From: Ptiloglossa arizonensis
Lineage: Eukaryota > Arthropoda > Insecta > Hymenoptera > Colletidae
Length of the DNA: 64,000 bases
Direction: 5' to 3'
Assembly (NCBI RefSeq): GCF_051014685.1
Contig: NW_027478717.1
Location: 372,001-436,000 of the forward strand
Shown: positions 51,038 to 63,800 of the stretch, one piece after another
How positions within the stretch are numbered: the first letter of the stretch is position 1
Layout of the letters: every line of letters begins with the position of its first letter
Position numbers and translations under genes: made by a program
Notes under the pieces: generated by a model
The model's input: only the letters and a program-made list of their open reading frames with translations
Database searches by the model: none
Told to the model about the DNA's origin: nothing

Positions 51038-52982
51038 GAAAGTAAGAAATGGTTGAGAAGGCAACAGATTTTGCGCAATTCTGCTGTTCCGAACGCTTAA
51101 CCAGAATGGCCTAGGGAAAAAATACACATGCCTTTGTAATCGGGCGAGTTTCTACTTTCAGATGCAAGAGGAATTTTCGGGTTTAGTGAATCCGTTCGCG
51201 AGATATGCGAGTTTGATGGTAAGAAATGGTTGAGAAGGGAACAAATTTTTCGCACTTCTGCTGCTCCAAATGCTTAACCAGAATGGCCTAGGGATAAAAT
51301 ACACATACCGTTGTAATCGGTCGAGTTTCTACTATCAGACGCAACAGGAAGTTTTGGGTGTGGTCAATCGGTTCGCGAGATATGGGGGTTTGAAGCTAAG
51401 AAATGGTTGCGAAGACAACAAATCTTTCGCACTTCTGCTGCTCCGAACGCTTAACCAGAATGGCCTAGGGAAAAAATACACATACCGTTGTAATCGGGCG
51501 AGTCTCTATTGCCAGACGCAACAGGAATTTTTGGGTTTGGTCAATCCGTTCGCGAGATATGGGAGTTTGAAGCTCAGAAATGGTTGAGAAGACAACAAAT
51601 TTTTCGTAATTCTGCTGCTCCAAACGCTTAACCAGAACGGCCTAGGAAAAAATGCACATGCCGTGGTAATCGGGCGAGTTTCTGCCTTCAGACGCAACAG
51701 GAATTTTTGGGTTTGGTCAATCCGTTCGCGAAATATGGGAGTTTGAATCTAAGAAATGGTTGAGAAGACAACAAATTTTTCGCACATCTCCTGCTCGAAA
51801 CGCTTAATCAGAATGGCCTAGGGGAAAAACACACATGCCGTTGTAATCGGGCGAGTTTCTACTTTTAGATGCAAGAGGAATTTGTGGGTTTGGTGAATCC
51901 GTTCGCGAGATGTGGGAGTTTGAAGCTAGGATATAGTTGAGAATGCAACAAATTTTTCGCACTTCTGCTGCTCCAAATGCTTAACCAGAATGGCTTAGGG
52001 AAAAAATACACATACCTTTGTAATCGGTCGACTTTCTACATTCAGACGCAACAGGAATTTTCGGGTTTGATCAATCCGTTCGCGAGATATGGGAGTTTGA
52101 ATCTAAGAAATGGTTGAGAAGACAACAAATTTTTCGCAATTCTGCTGCTCGAAACGCTTAATCAGATTGGCCTAGGGAAAAAGTACACACACCGTTGTAA
52201 TCGGGCGAGTTTCTACTTTCAGATGCAAGAGGAATTTTTGGGTTTGGTGAATCCGTTCGCGAGATATGGGAGTTTGAAAGTAAGAAATGGTTGAGAAGGC
52301 AACAGATTTTGCGCAATTCTGCTGTTCCGAACGCTTAACCAGAATGGCCTAGGGAAAAAATACACATACCGTTGTAATCGGGCGAGTCTCTACTGCCAGA
52401 CGCAACAGGAATTTTTGGGTTTGGTCAATCCGTTCGCGAGATATGGGAGTTTGAAGCTAAGAAATGGTTGCGAAGATAACAAATCTTTCGCACTTCTGCT
52501 GCTCTGAACGCTTAACCAGAATGGCCTAGGGAAAAAATACACATACCGTTGTAATCGGGCGAGTCTCTACTGCCAGACGCAACAGGAATTTTTGGGTTTG
52601 GTCAATCCGTTCGAGAGATATGGGAGTTTGAAGCTCAGAAATGGTTGAGAAGACAACAAATTTTTCGCAATTCTGCTGCTCCAAACGCTTAACCAGAACG
52701 GCCTAGGAAAAAATGCACATGCCGTGGTAATCGGGCGAGTTTCTGCCTTCAGGCGCAGCAGGAATTTTTGTGATTGGTCATACCGTTCGCGAGATATGGG
52801 AGTTTGAATCTAAGAAATGGTTGAGAAGACAACAAATTTTTCGCAATTCTGCTGCTCCAAACGCTTAACCAGAATGGTCTAGGGAAAAAGTACACACACC
52901 GTTGTAATCGGGCGAGTTTCTACTTTCAGATGCAAGAGGAATTTTTGGGTTTGGTGAATCCATTCGCGAGATATGGGAGTTT
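51038..52982 (+). repeat. Domain IV HOR unit c (1,945 bp, 11 monomers)
   Basis: Starts at the GAAAGTAAG monomer at 51,038, with the next equivalent at 52,983. The beginning follows unit b, but the middle contains the segment shared with 38.5 kb (51,735-52,110). It also holds a duplicated GGCGAGTCTCTACTGCC monomer (52,381 and 52,558, offset 177). A fourth, truncated unit runs from 52,983 to the domain boundary near 53,441. Confidence 0.7.
51735..52110 (+). repeat. Two-monomer segment shared with 38.5-38.84 kb
   Basis: Matches about 38,466-38,841 at an offset of 13,269 bp (75 monomers). Shared rare variants include CGCACATCTCCTGCTCG, GAGGAATTTGTGGGTTTGG, TTGAGAATGCAAC and CGACTTTCTACATTC. The flanks on both sides differ, so this is a short transferred patch, not part of a longer HOR match. 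Confidence 0.7.
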
Positions 52983-53440
52983 GAAAGTAAGAAATGGTTG
53001 AGAAGGCAACAGATTTTGCGCAATTCTGCTGTTCCGAACGCTTAACCAGAATGGCCTAGGGAAAAAATACACATACCGTTGTAATCGGGCGAGTTTCTAC
53101 TTTCAGATGCAAGAGGAATTTTCGGGTTTAGTGAATCCGTTCGCGAGATATGCGAGTTTGAAGCTAAGAAATGGTTGAGAAGGCAACAAATTTTTCGCAC
53201 TTCTGCTGCTCCAAATGCTTAACCAGAATGGCCTAGGGATAAAATACACATACTGTTGTAATCGGTCGAGTTTCTACTTTCAGACGCAACAGGAAGTTTT
53301 GGGTGTGGTCAATCGGTTCGCGAGATATGGGGGTTTGAAGCTAAGAAATGGTTGCGAAGACAACAAATCTTTCGCACTTCTGCTGCTCCGAACGCTTAAC
53401 CAGAATGGCTTAGGGAAAAAATACACATACCGTTGTAATC

Positions 53441-55385
53441 GGCGAGTTTCTACTTTCAGGTGCAACAGGAATTTTTGGGTTAGGTCAATCCGTTCGCGAG
53501 ATATGGGAGTTTGAACCCAAGAAATGGTTGGGAAGGCAAAAAATTTTTCGCAATTCTGCTGCTCCAAACGCTTAACCAGAATTGCCTAGTGAAAAAATAC
53601 ACATACCGCTGTAATCGGGCGAGTTTCTACTTTCAGATGCAATAGGAATTTTAGGGTAAGGTCAACCCGTTCGCGAGATATGGGAGTTTGAAGCCAAGAA
53701 ATGGTTGAGAAGGTAAAACATTTTTCGCAATTCTGCTGCTCCAAACGCTTAACCAGAATGCCCTAGGGAAAAAATTCGCATATCGTTGTAATCGGGCGAG
53801 TTTCTACTTTCAGATGCAATAGGAATTTTTGGGTTCGGTCAATCCGTTCGCGCGATATGGGACTTTGAAGCTAAGAAATGGTTGAGAAGACAACAAATTT
53901 TTCGCAATTCTGCTGCGCCAAACGCTTAACCAGAATGGGCTAGGGAAAAAATATATATACCGTCGTAATCGGGAGAGTTTCTACTTTCACACATAACAGG
54001 AATTTTTGGGTTAGGTCTATCCGTTCGCGAGATATGGGAGTTTGAAGCTAAGAAATGGTAAAGAAGACAACAAGTTTTTCGCACTACTGCTGCTCCAAAC
54101 GCTTAACCAGAATGGCCTAGGGAAAAAATACACATACCGTTGTAATCGGGCGACTTTCTACTTTCAGATGCAACAGGAATTTTTGGGTTAGGTCAATCCG
54201 TTCGCGAGATATGGGAGTTTGAAGCCAAGAAATGGTTGAGAAGGCAAAAAATTTTTCGCAATTCTGCTGCTCCAAACCCTTAACCAGAATTGCCTAGGGA
54301 AAAAATACACATACCGCTGTAATCGGGCGAGTTTCTACATTCAGATGCAATAGGAATTTTTGGGTTAGGTCAATCCGTTCGCGAGATATGGGAGTTTGAA
54401 GCCAAGAAATGGTTGAGAAGGCAAAAGATTTTTCGCAATTCTGCTGCTCCAAACGCTTAACCAGAATGGCTTAGGGGAAAAATACGCATATCGTTGTAAT
54501 CGGGTGAGTTTCTACTTTCAGACGCAGCAGGAACTTCTGGGTTTGGTCAATCCGTTCGCGAGATATGGGAGTTTGAAGCCAAGAAATGGTTGAGAAGGCA
54601 AAAATTTTTTCGCAATTCTGCTGCTCCAAACGCTTAATCAGAATGGCCTAGGGAAAAAATACATATACCGTTGTAATCGGGCGAGTTTCTGCTTTCAGAT
54701 GCAATAGGAATTTTTGGGTTAGGTCAATCCGTTCGCGAGATATGGGAGTTTGAAGCTAAGGAATGGTTAAGGAGACAACAAATTTTTAGCACTTCTGCTG
54801 CTCCAAACGCTTAACCAGAATGGCCTAGGGAAAAAATACACATACCGTTGTAATCGGGCGAGATTGTACTTTCAGACGCAACAGGAATTTTTGGGTTAGG
54901 TCAATCCGTTCGCGAGATATGGGAGTTTGAAGCCAAGAAATGGTTGAGAAGGCAAACAATTTTTCGCTATTCTGCTGCTCCAAACGCTTAACCAGAATGG
55001 CCTAGGGAAAAAATACACATACCGCTGTAATCGGGCGAGTTTCTTCTTTCAGATGCAACAAGAATTTTTGGGTTAAGTCAATCCGTTCGCGAGATATGGG
55101 AGTTTGAAGCTAAGAAATGGTAAAGAAGACAACAAATTTTTCGCACTACTGCTGCTCCAAACGCTTAACCAGAATGGCATAGGGAAAAAATACACATACC
55201 GTTGTAATCGGGCGAGTTTCTACTTTCAGACGCAACAGGAACTTTTGGGTTAGGTCAATCCGTTCGCGAGATATGGGAGTTTGAAGCCAAGAAATGGTTG
55301 AGAAAGCAAAAAATTTTTCGCAATTCTGCTGCTCCAAACGCTTAACCAGAATGGCCTAGGGAAAAATACACATACCGTTGTAATC
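53441..55385 (+). repeat. Domain V 11-monomer HOR, copy 1 (1,945 bp)
   Basis: The shortened AATCGGCGAG with CAGGTGCAAC at 53,441 recurs at 55,386. GGGTGAGTTTC with GGAACTTCTGGG recurs at 54,502 / 56,447, and AACCCTTAACC at 54,275 / 56,220. All three pairs are 1945 bp apart. Shared rare variants include GAACCCAAG, GGTAAAACATT and CACACATAACAGG. Confidence 0.8.
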
Positions 55386-57281
55386 GGCGAGTTTCTACTT
55401 TCAGGTGCAACAGGAATTTTTGGGTTAGGTCAATCCGTTCGCGAGATATGGGAGTTTGAACCCAAGAAATGGTTGAGAAGGCAAAAAATTTTTCGCAATT
55501 CTGCTGCTCCAAACGCTTAACCAGAATTGCCTAGTGAAAAAATACACATACCGCTGTAATCGGGCGAGTTTCTACTTTCAGATGCAATAGGAATTTTAGG
55601 GTTAGGTCAATCCGTTCGCGAGATATGGGAGTTTGAAGCCAAGAAATGGTTGAGAAGGTAAAACATTTTTCGCAATTCTGCTGCTCCAAACGCTTAACCA
55701 GAATGCCCTAGGGAAAAAATACGCATATCGTTGTAATCGGGCGAGTTTCTACTTTCAGATGCAATAGGAATTTTTGGGTTCGGTCAATCCGTTCGCGCGA
55801 TATGGGACTTTGAAGCTAAGAAATGGTTGAGAAGACAACAAATTTTTCGCAATTCTGCTGCGCCAAACGCTTAACCCGAATGGGCTAGGGACAAAATATA
55901 TATACCGTCGTAATTGGGAGAGTTTCTACTTTCACACATAACAGGAATTTTTGGGTTAGGTCTATCCGTTCGCGAGATATGGGAGTTTGAAGCTAAGAAA
56001 TGGTAAAGAAGACAACAAGTTTTTCGCACTACTGCTGCTCCAAACGCTTAACCAGAATGGCCTAGGGAAAAAATACACATACCGTTGTAATCGGGCGAGT
56101 TTCTACTTTCAGATGCAACAGGAATTTTTGGGTTAGGTCAATCCGTTCGCGAGATATGGGAGTTTGAAGCCAAGAAATGGTTGAGAAGGCAAAAAATTTT
56201 TCGCAATTCTGCTGCTCCAAACCCTTAACCAGAATTGCCTAGGGTAAAAATACACATACCGCTGTAATCGGGCGAGTTTCTACTTTCAGATGCAATAGGA
56301 ATTTTTGGGTTAGGTCAATCCGTTCGCGAGATATGGGAGTTTGAAGCCAAGAAATGGTTGAGAAGGCAAAAGATTTTTCGCAATTCTGCTGCTCCAAACG
56401 CTTAACCAGAATGGCTTAGGGGAAAAATACGCATATCGTTGTAATCGGGTGAGTTTCTACTTTCAGACGCAGCAGGAACTTCTGGGTTTGGTCAATCCGT
56501 TCGCGAGATATGGGAGTTTGAAGCCAAGAAATGGTTGAGAAGGCAAAAATTTTTTCGCAATTCTGCTGCTCCAAACGCTTAACCAGAATGGCCTAGGGAA
56601 AGAATACACATACCGCTGTAATCGGGCGAGTTTCTACTTTCAGATGCAACAGGAATTTTTGGGTTAGTTCAATCCGTTCGCGAGAAATGGGAGTTTGAAG
56701 CTAAGAAATGGTTAAGAAGACAACAAATTTTTCGCACTTCTGCTGCTCCAAACGCTTAACCAGAATGGCCTAGGGAAAAAATACACATACCGTTGTAATC
56801 GGGCGAGTTTCTACTTTCAGACGCAACAGGAATTTTTGGGTTAGGTCAATCCGTTCGCGAGATATGGGAGTTTGAAGCCAAGAAATGGTTGAGAATGCAA
56901 ACAATTTTTCGCTATTCTGCTGCTCCAAACTCTTAACCAGAATGGGCTAGGGAAAAAATACACATACCGTTGTAATCGGGCGAGTTTCTACTTTCACACG
57001 CAACAGGAATTTATGGGTTAGGTCTATCCGTTCGCGAGATATGGGAGCTTGAAGCCAAGAAATGGTTGAGAAGGCATACAATTTTTGGTAATTCTGCTGA
57101 TCCAAACGCTTAACCAGAATGCCCTAGGGAAAAAATATACATACCGCTGTAGTCGGGCGAGTTTATACTTTCAGATGCAATAGGAATTTTTGGGTTAGGT
57201 CCATCCGTTCGCTAGATATGGCAGTTTGAAGCCAAGAAATGGTTGAGAAGGCAAAAAATTTTTCGCAATTCTGCTGCTCCA
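55386..57281 (+). repeat. Domain V 11-monomer HOR, copy 2
   Basis: Follows copy 1 marker for marker up to about 56,600, with differences such as GGTTGAGAAGG for GGTTGGGAAGG. It then passes into the 6-monomer pattern: AACCCTTAACC at 56,220 is next found at 57,282. The right edge is therefore approximate. Confidence 0.7.
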
Positions 57282-59040
57282 AACCCTTAACCAGAATTGC
57301 CTAGGGAAAAAATACACATACCGCTGTAATCGGGCGAATTTCTACTTTCAGATGCAATAGGAATTTTTGGGTTAGGTCAATCCGTTCGCGAGATATGGGA
57401 ATTTGAAGCCAAGAAGTGGTTGAGAAGGCAAAAGGTTTTTCGCAATTCTGCTGCTCCAAACGCTTAACCAGAATGGCTTAGGGGAAAAATACGCATATCT
57501 TTGTAATCGGGTGAGTTTCTACTTTCAGACGCAGCAGGAACTTCTGGGTTTGGTCAATCTGTTCGCGAGATATGGGAGTTTGAAGCCAAGAAATGGTTGA
57601 GAAGGCAAAAATTTTTTCGCAATTCTGCTGCTCCAAACGCTTAACCAGAATGGCCTAGGGAAAAAACACACATACCGTTGTAATCGGGCTAGTTTCTACT
57701 TTCAGATGCAACAGGAATTTTTGGGTTAGTTCAATCCGTTCGCGAGAAATGGGTGTTTGAAGCTAAGAAATGGTTAAGAAGACAACAAATTTTTCGCACT
57801 TCTGCTGCTCCAAACGCTTAACCAGAATGGCCTAGGGGAAAAATACATATACCGTTGTAATCGGGCGAGTTTCTACTCTCAGACGCAACAGGAATTTTTG
57901 GGTTAGGTCAATCCGTTCGCGAGATATGGGAGTTTGAAGCCAAGAAATGGTTGAGAGTGCAAACAATTTTTCGCTATTCTGCTGCTCCAAACTCTTAACC
58001 AGAATGGGCTAGGGAAAAAATACACATACCGTTGTAATCGGGCGAGTTTCTACTTTCACACGCAACAGGAATTTTTGGGTTAGGTCTATCCGTTCGCGAG
58101 ATATGGGAGTTTGAAACCAAGAAATGGTTGAGAAGGCATACAATTTTTGGTAATTCTGCTGATCCAAACGCTTAACCAGAATGCCCTAGGGAAAAAATAT
58201 ACACACCGCTGTAGTCGGGCGAGTTTATACTTTCAGATTCAATAGGAATTTTTGGGTTAGGTCCATCCGTTCGCTAGATATGGCAGTTTGAAGCCAAGAA
58301 ATGGTTGAGAAGGCAAAAAATTTTTCGCAATTCTGCTGCTCCAAACCCTTAACCAGAATTGCCTAGGGAAAAAATACACATACCTCTGTAATCGGGCGAG
58401 TTTCTACTTTCAGATGCAATAGGAATTTTTGGGTTAGGTCAATCCGTTCGCGAGATATGGGAGTTTGAAGCCAAGAAATGGTTGAGAAGGCAAAAGATTT
58501 TTCGCAATTCTGCTGCTCCAAACGCTTAACCAGAATGGCCTAGGGAAAAACTACACATACCGTTGTAATCGGGCGAGTTTCTACTTTCAGACGCAACAGG
58601 AATTTTTGGGTTAGGTCAATCCGTTCGCGAGATATGGGAGTTTGAAGCCAAGAAATGGTTGAGAATGCAAACAATTTTTCGCTATTCTGCTGCTCCAAAC
58701 TCTTAACCAGAATGGGCTAGGGAAAAAATACTCATACCGTTGTAATCGGGCGAGTTTCTACTTTCACACGCAACAGGAATTTTTGGGTTAGGTCTATCCG
58801 TTCGCGAGATATGGGAGTTTGAAGCCAAGAAATGGTTGAGAAGGCATACAATTTTTGGTAATTCTGCTGATCCAAACGCTTAACCAGAATGCCCTAGGGA
58901 AAAAATATACATACCGCTGTAGTCGGGCGAGTTTATACTTTCAGATGCAATAGGAATTTTTGGGTTAGGTCAATCCGTTCGCGAGATATGGGAGTTTGAA
59001 GCTAAGAAATGGTAAAGAAGACAACAAATTGTTCGCACTA
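56220..59040 (+). repeat. Domain V 6-monomer (1,062 bp) HOR run
   Basis: Markers recur exactly 1062 bp apart: AACCCTTAACC at 56,220, 57,282 and 58,344; AACTCTTAACC at 56,928 and 57,990; TGGTAATTCTGCTGATCC at 57,086 and 58,148; and GGGTGAGTTTC at 56,447 and 57,509. The next TGGTAATTC copy, at 58,856, is only 708 bp on, so the third unit lost two monomers. Confidence 0.8.
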
Positions 59041-60819
59041 CTGCTGCTGCAAACGCTTAACTAGAATGGCCTAGGGAAAAAATACACATTCCGGTGTAAT
59101 CGGGCGAGTCTCTACTTTCAGACGCATCAGGAACTTTTGGGTTAGGTCAATCCGTTCGCGTGATATGGGAGTTTGAAGCCAAGAAATGGTTGAGAAGGAA
59201 AAAAATTTTTCGGAATTCTGCTGCTCCAAACGCTTAACCAGAATTGCCTAGGGAAAAAATACGCATACCGCTGTAATCGGGCGAGTTTCTACTTTCAGAT
59301 GCAATAGGAATTTTTGGGTTAGGTCAATCCGTTCGCGAGATATGGGACTTTGGAGCCAAGAAATGGTTGAGAAGGCAAAAAATTTTTGCAATTCCGCTGC
59401 TCCAAACGCTTAACCAGAATGGCCTAGGGAAAAAATACACATACCGTTGTAATTGGGCGAGTTTCTACTTTCAGACGCAATAGGAATTTTTGGTTTAGGT
59501 CAATCCGTCCGCGAGATATGGGAGTTTGAAGACAAGAAATGGTTGGGAAGACAATAAATTTTTCGCACTTCTGCTGCTCCAATCGCGTAACCAGAATGGC
59601 CTAAGGGAAAAATACACGTACCGTTGTAATCGGGCGAGTTTCTACTTTCAGATGCAATAGGAATTTTTGGGTTACGTCAATCCGTTCGCGAGATTTGGGA
59701 GTTTGAAGCTAAGAAATGGTTGAGAAGACAACAAATTTTTCGCAATTCTGCTGCTCCAAACGCTTAACCAGAATGGCCTAGGGAGAAAATACACATACCG
59801 CTGTAATCGGGCGAGTTTCTACTTTCAGATGCAATAGGAATTTTTGGGTTAGGTCAATCCGTTCGCGAGATATGGGACTTTGGAGCCAAGAAATGGTTGA
59901 GACGGCAAAAAATTTTTGCAATTCCGCTGCTCCAAACGCTTAACCAGAATGGCCTAGGGAAAAAATACACATACCGTTGTAATTGGGCGAGTTTCTACTT
60001 TCAGACGCAATAGGAATTTTTGGTTTAGGTCAATCCGTCCGCGAGATATGGGAGTTTGAAGACAAGAAATGTTTGAGAAGGCAAAAAATTTTTCGCAATT
60101 CTGCTGCTGCAAACGCTTAACCAGAATGGCCTATGGAAAAAATACACATACCGTTGTAATCGGGCGAGTTTCTACTTTCAGACGCAGCAGGAATTTTTGG
60201 GTTTGGTAAATCCGTTCGCGAGATATGGGACTTTGAAGCTAAGAAATGGTTGAGAAGACAACAAATTTTTCGCAATTCTGCTGCTTCAAACGCTTAACCA
60301 GAATGGGCTAGGGAAAAAATACACGTACCGTTGTAATCGGGCGAGTTTCTACTTTCACACGCAACAGGAATTTTTGGGTTAGGTCAATCCGTCCGCGAGA
60401 TATGGGAGTTTGAAACCAAGAAATGGTTGAGAAGACAAAAAATTTTTCGCAATTCTGCTGCTCCAAACGCTTAACCAGAATGGCCTATGGAAAAAATACA
60501 CATACCGTTGTAATCGGGCGAGTTTCTACTTTCAGACGCTACTGGAATCTTTGGGTTAGGTCAATCCGTTCGCGAGATATGGGAGATTGAAGCCAAGAAA
60601 TGGTTGAGAAGGCAAAACATTTTTCGCAATTCTGCTGCTCCAAACGCTTAACCAGAATGGCCTAGGGAAAAAATACACATACCGTTGTAATCGGGCGAGT
60701 TTCTACTTTCAGACGCAATAGGAATTTTTGGGTTAGGACAATCCGTCCGCGAGATATGGGAGTTTGATGACAAGAAATGTTTGAGAAGGCAAAAAATTTT
60801 TCGCAATTCTGCTGCTCCA
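59041..60819 (+). repeat. Domain V spacer block with a 530-bp duplication
   Basis: GGGACTTTGGAGCCAAG recurs at 59,344 and 59,874, and TGGTTTAGGTCAATCC at 59,491 and 60,021. Both pairs are 530 bp apart (three monomers less 1 bp). The rest consists of divergent single monomers with GAAGACAAG or CCTATGGAAAAAATAC. No gene was seen. Confidence 0.7.
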
Positions 60820-63800
60820 AACCCTTAACCAGAATTGCCTAGGGAAAAAATACACATACCGCTGTAATCGGGCGAGTTTCTACTTTCAGATGCAATAGGA
60901 ATTTTTGGGTTAGGTCAATCCGTTCGCGAGATATGGGAGTTTGAAGCCAAGAAATGGTTGAGAAGGCAAAAGATTTTTCGCAATTCTGCTGCTCCAAACG
61001 CTTAACCAGAATGGCTTAGGGGAAAAATACGCATATCGTTGTAATCGGGTGAGTTTCTACTTTCAGACGCAGCAGGAACTTCTGGGTTTGGTCAATCCGT
61101 TCGCGAGATATGGGAGTTTGAAGCCAAGAAATGGTTGAGAAGGCAAAAATTTTTTCGCAATTCTGCTGCTCCAAACGCTTAACCAGAATGGCCTAGGGAA
61201 AGAATACACATACCGTTGTAATCGGGCGAGTTTCTACTTTCAGATGCAACAGGAATTTTTGGGTTAGTTCAATCCGTTCGCGAGAAATGGGAGTTTGAAG
61301 CTAAGAAATGGTTAAGAAGACAACAAATTTTTCGCACTTCTGCTGCTCCAAACGCTTAACCAGAATGGCCTAGGGAAAAAATACACCTACCGTTGTAATC
61401 GGGCGAGTTTCTACTTTCAGACGCAACAGGAATTTTTGGGTTAGGTCAATCCGTTCGCGAGATATGGGAGTTTGAAGCCAAGAAATGGTTGAGAATGCAA
61501 ACAATTTTTCGCTATTCTGCTGCTCCAAACTCTTAACCAGAATGGGCTAGGGAAAAAATACACATACCGTTGTAATCGGGCGAGTTTCTACTTTCACACG
61601 CAACAGGAATTTATGGGTTATGTCTATCCGTTCGCGAGATATGGGAGCTTGAAGCCAAGAAATGTTTGAGAAGGCATACAATTTTTGGTAATTCTGCTGA
61701 TCCAAACGCTTAACCAGAATGCCCTAGGGAAAAAATATACACACCGCTGTAGTCGGGCGAGTTTATACTTTCAGATTCAATAGGAATTTTTGGGTTAGGT
61801 CCATCCGTTCGCTAGATATGGCAGTTTGAAGCCAAGAAATGGTTGAGAAGGCAAAAAATTTTTCGCAATTCTGCTGCTCCAAACCCTTAACCAGAATTGC
61901 CTAGGGAAAAAATACACATACCTCTGTAATCGGGCGAGTTTATACTTTCAGATGCAATAGGAATTTTTGGGTTTGGTCAATCTGTTCGCGAGATATGGGA
62001 GTTTGAAGCCAAGAAATGGTTGAGAAGGCAAAAATTTTTTCGCAATTCTGCTGCTCCAAAGGCTTAACCAGAATGGCCTAGGGAAAAAACACACATACCG
62101 TTGTAATCGGGCGAGTTTCTACTTTCAGATGCAACAGGAATTTTTGGGTTAGTTCAATCCGTTCGCGAGAAATGGGAGTTTGAAGCTAAGAAATGGTTAA
62201 GAAGACAACAAATTTTTCGCACTTCTGCTGCTCCAAACGCTTAACCAGAATGGCCTAGGGAAAAAATACACATACCGTTTTAATCGGGCGAGTTTCTACT
62301 TTCAGACGCAACAGGAATTTTTGGGTTAGGTCAATCCGTTCGCGAGATATGGGAGTTTGAAGCCAAGAAATGGTTGAGAATGCAAACAATTTTTCGCTAT
62401 TCTGCTGCTCCAAACTCTTAACCAGAATGGGCTAGGGAAAAAATACTCATACCGTTGTAATCGGGCGAGTTTCTACTTTCACACGCAACAGGAATTTTTG
62501 GGTTAGGTCTATCCGTTCGCGAGATATGGGAGTTTGAAGCCAAGAAATGGTTGAGAAGGCATACAATTTTTGGTAATTCTGCTGATCCAAACGCATAACC
62601 AGAATGCCCTAGGGAAAAAATATACATACCGCTGTAGTCGGGCGAGTTTATACTTTCAGATGCAATAGGAATTTTTGGGTTAGGTCAATCCGTTCGCGAG
62701 ATATGGGAGTTTGAAGCTAAGAAATGGTAAAGAAGACAACAAATTGTTCGCATTACTGCTGCTGCAAACGCTTAACTAGAATGGCCTAGGGAAAAAATAC
62801 ACATTCCGGTGTAATCGGGCGAGTCTCTACTTTCAGACGCATCAGGAACTTTTGGGTTAGGTCAATCCGTTCGCGTGATATGGGAGTTTGAAGCCAAGAA
62901 ATGGTTGAGAAGGCAAAAAATTTTTCGGAATTCTGCTGCTCCAAACCCTTAACCAGAATTGCCTAGGGAAAAAATACACATACCGCTGTAATCGGGCGAG
63001 TTTCTACTTTCAGGTGCAACAGGCATTTTTGGGTTAGGTCAATCCGTTCGCGATATATGGGAGTTTGAAGCCAAGAAATCGTTGAGAAGGCACAAAATTT
63101 TTCGCAATTCTGCTGCTCCAAACGCTTAACTAGAATTGCCTAGGGAAAAAATACACATACCGCTGTAATCGGGCGAGTTTCTACTTTCAGATGCAATAGG
63201 AATTTTTGGGTTAGGTCAATCCGTTCGCGAGATATGGGAGTTTGAAGCCAAGAAATGGTTGAGAAGGTAAAACATTTTTTGCAATTCTGCTGCTCCAAAC
63301 GCTTAACCAGAATGCCCTAGGGAAAAAATACGCATATCGTTGTAATCGGGCGAGTTTCTACTTTCAGATGCAATAGGAATTTTTGGGTTACGTCAATCCG
63401 TTCGCGAGATTTGGGAGTTTGAAGCGAAGAAATGGTTGAGAAGACAATAAATTTTTCGCACTTCTGCTGCTCCAAACGCTTAACCAGAATGGCCTATGGA
63501 AAAAATACACATACCGTTGTAATCGGGCGAGTTTCTACTTTCAGATGCTACTGGAATTTTTGGGTTAGGTCAATCCGTTCGCGAGATATGGGAGTTTGAA
63601 GCCAAGAAATGGTTGAGAAGGCAAAACATTTTTCGCAATTCTGCTGCTCCAAACGCTTAACCAGAATGGCCTATGGAAAAAATACGCATATCGTTATAAT
63701 CGGGCGAGTTTCTACTTTCAGACGCTGCAGGAATTTTTGGGTTTGGTCAATCCGTTCGCGAGATATGGGACTTTGAAGCTAAGAAATGGTTGAGAAGACA

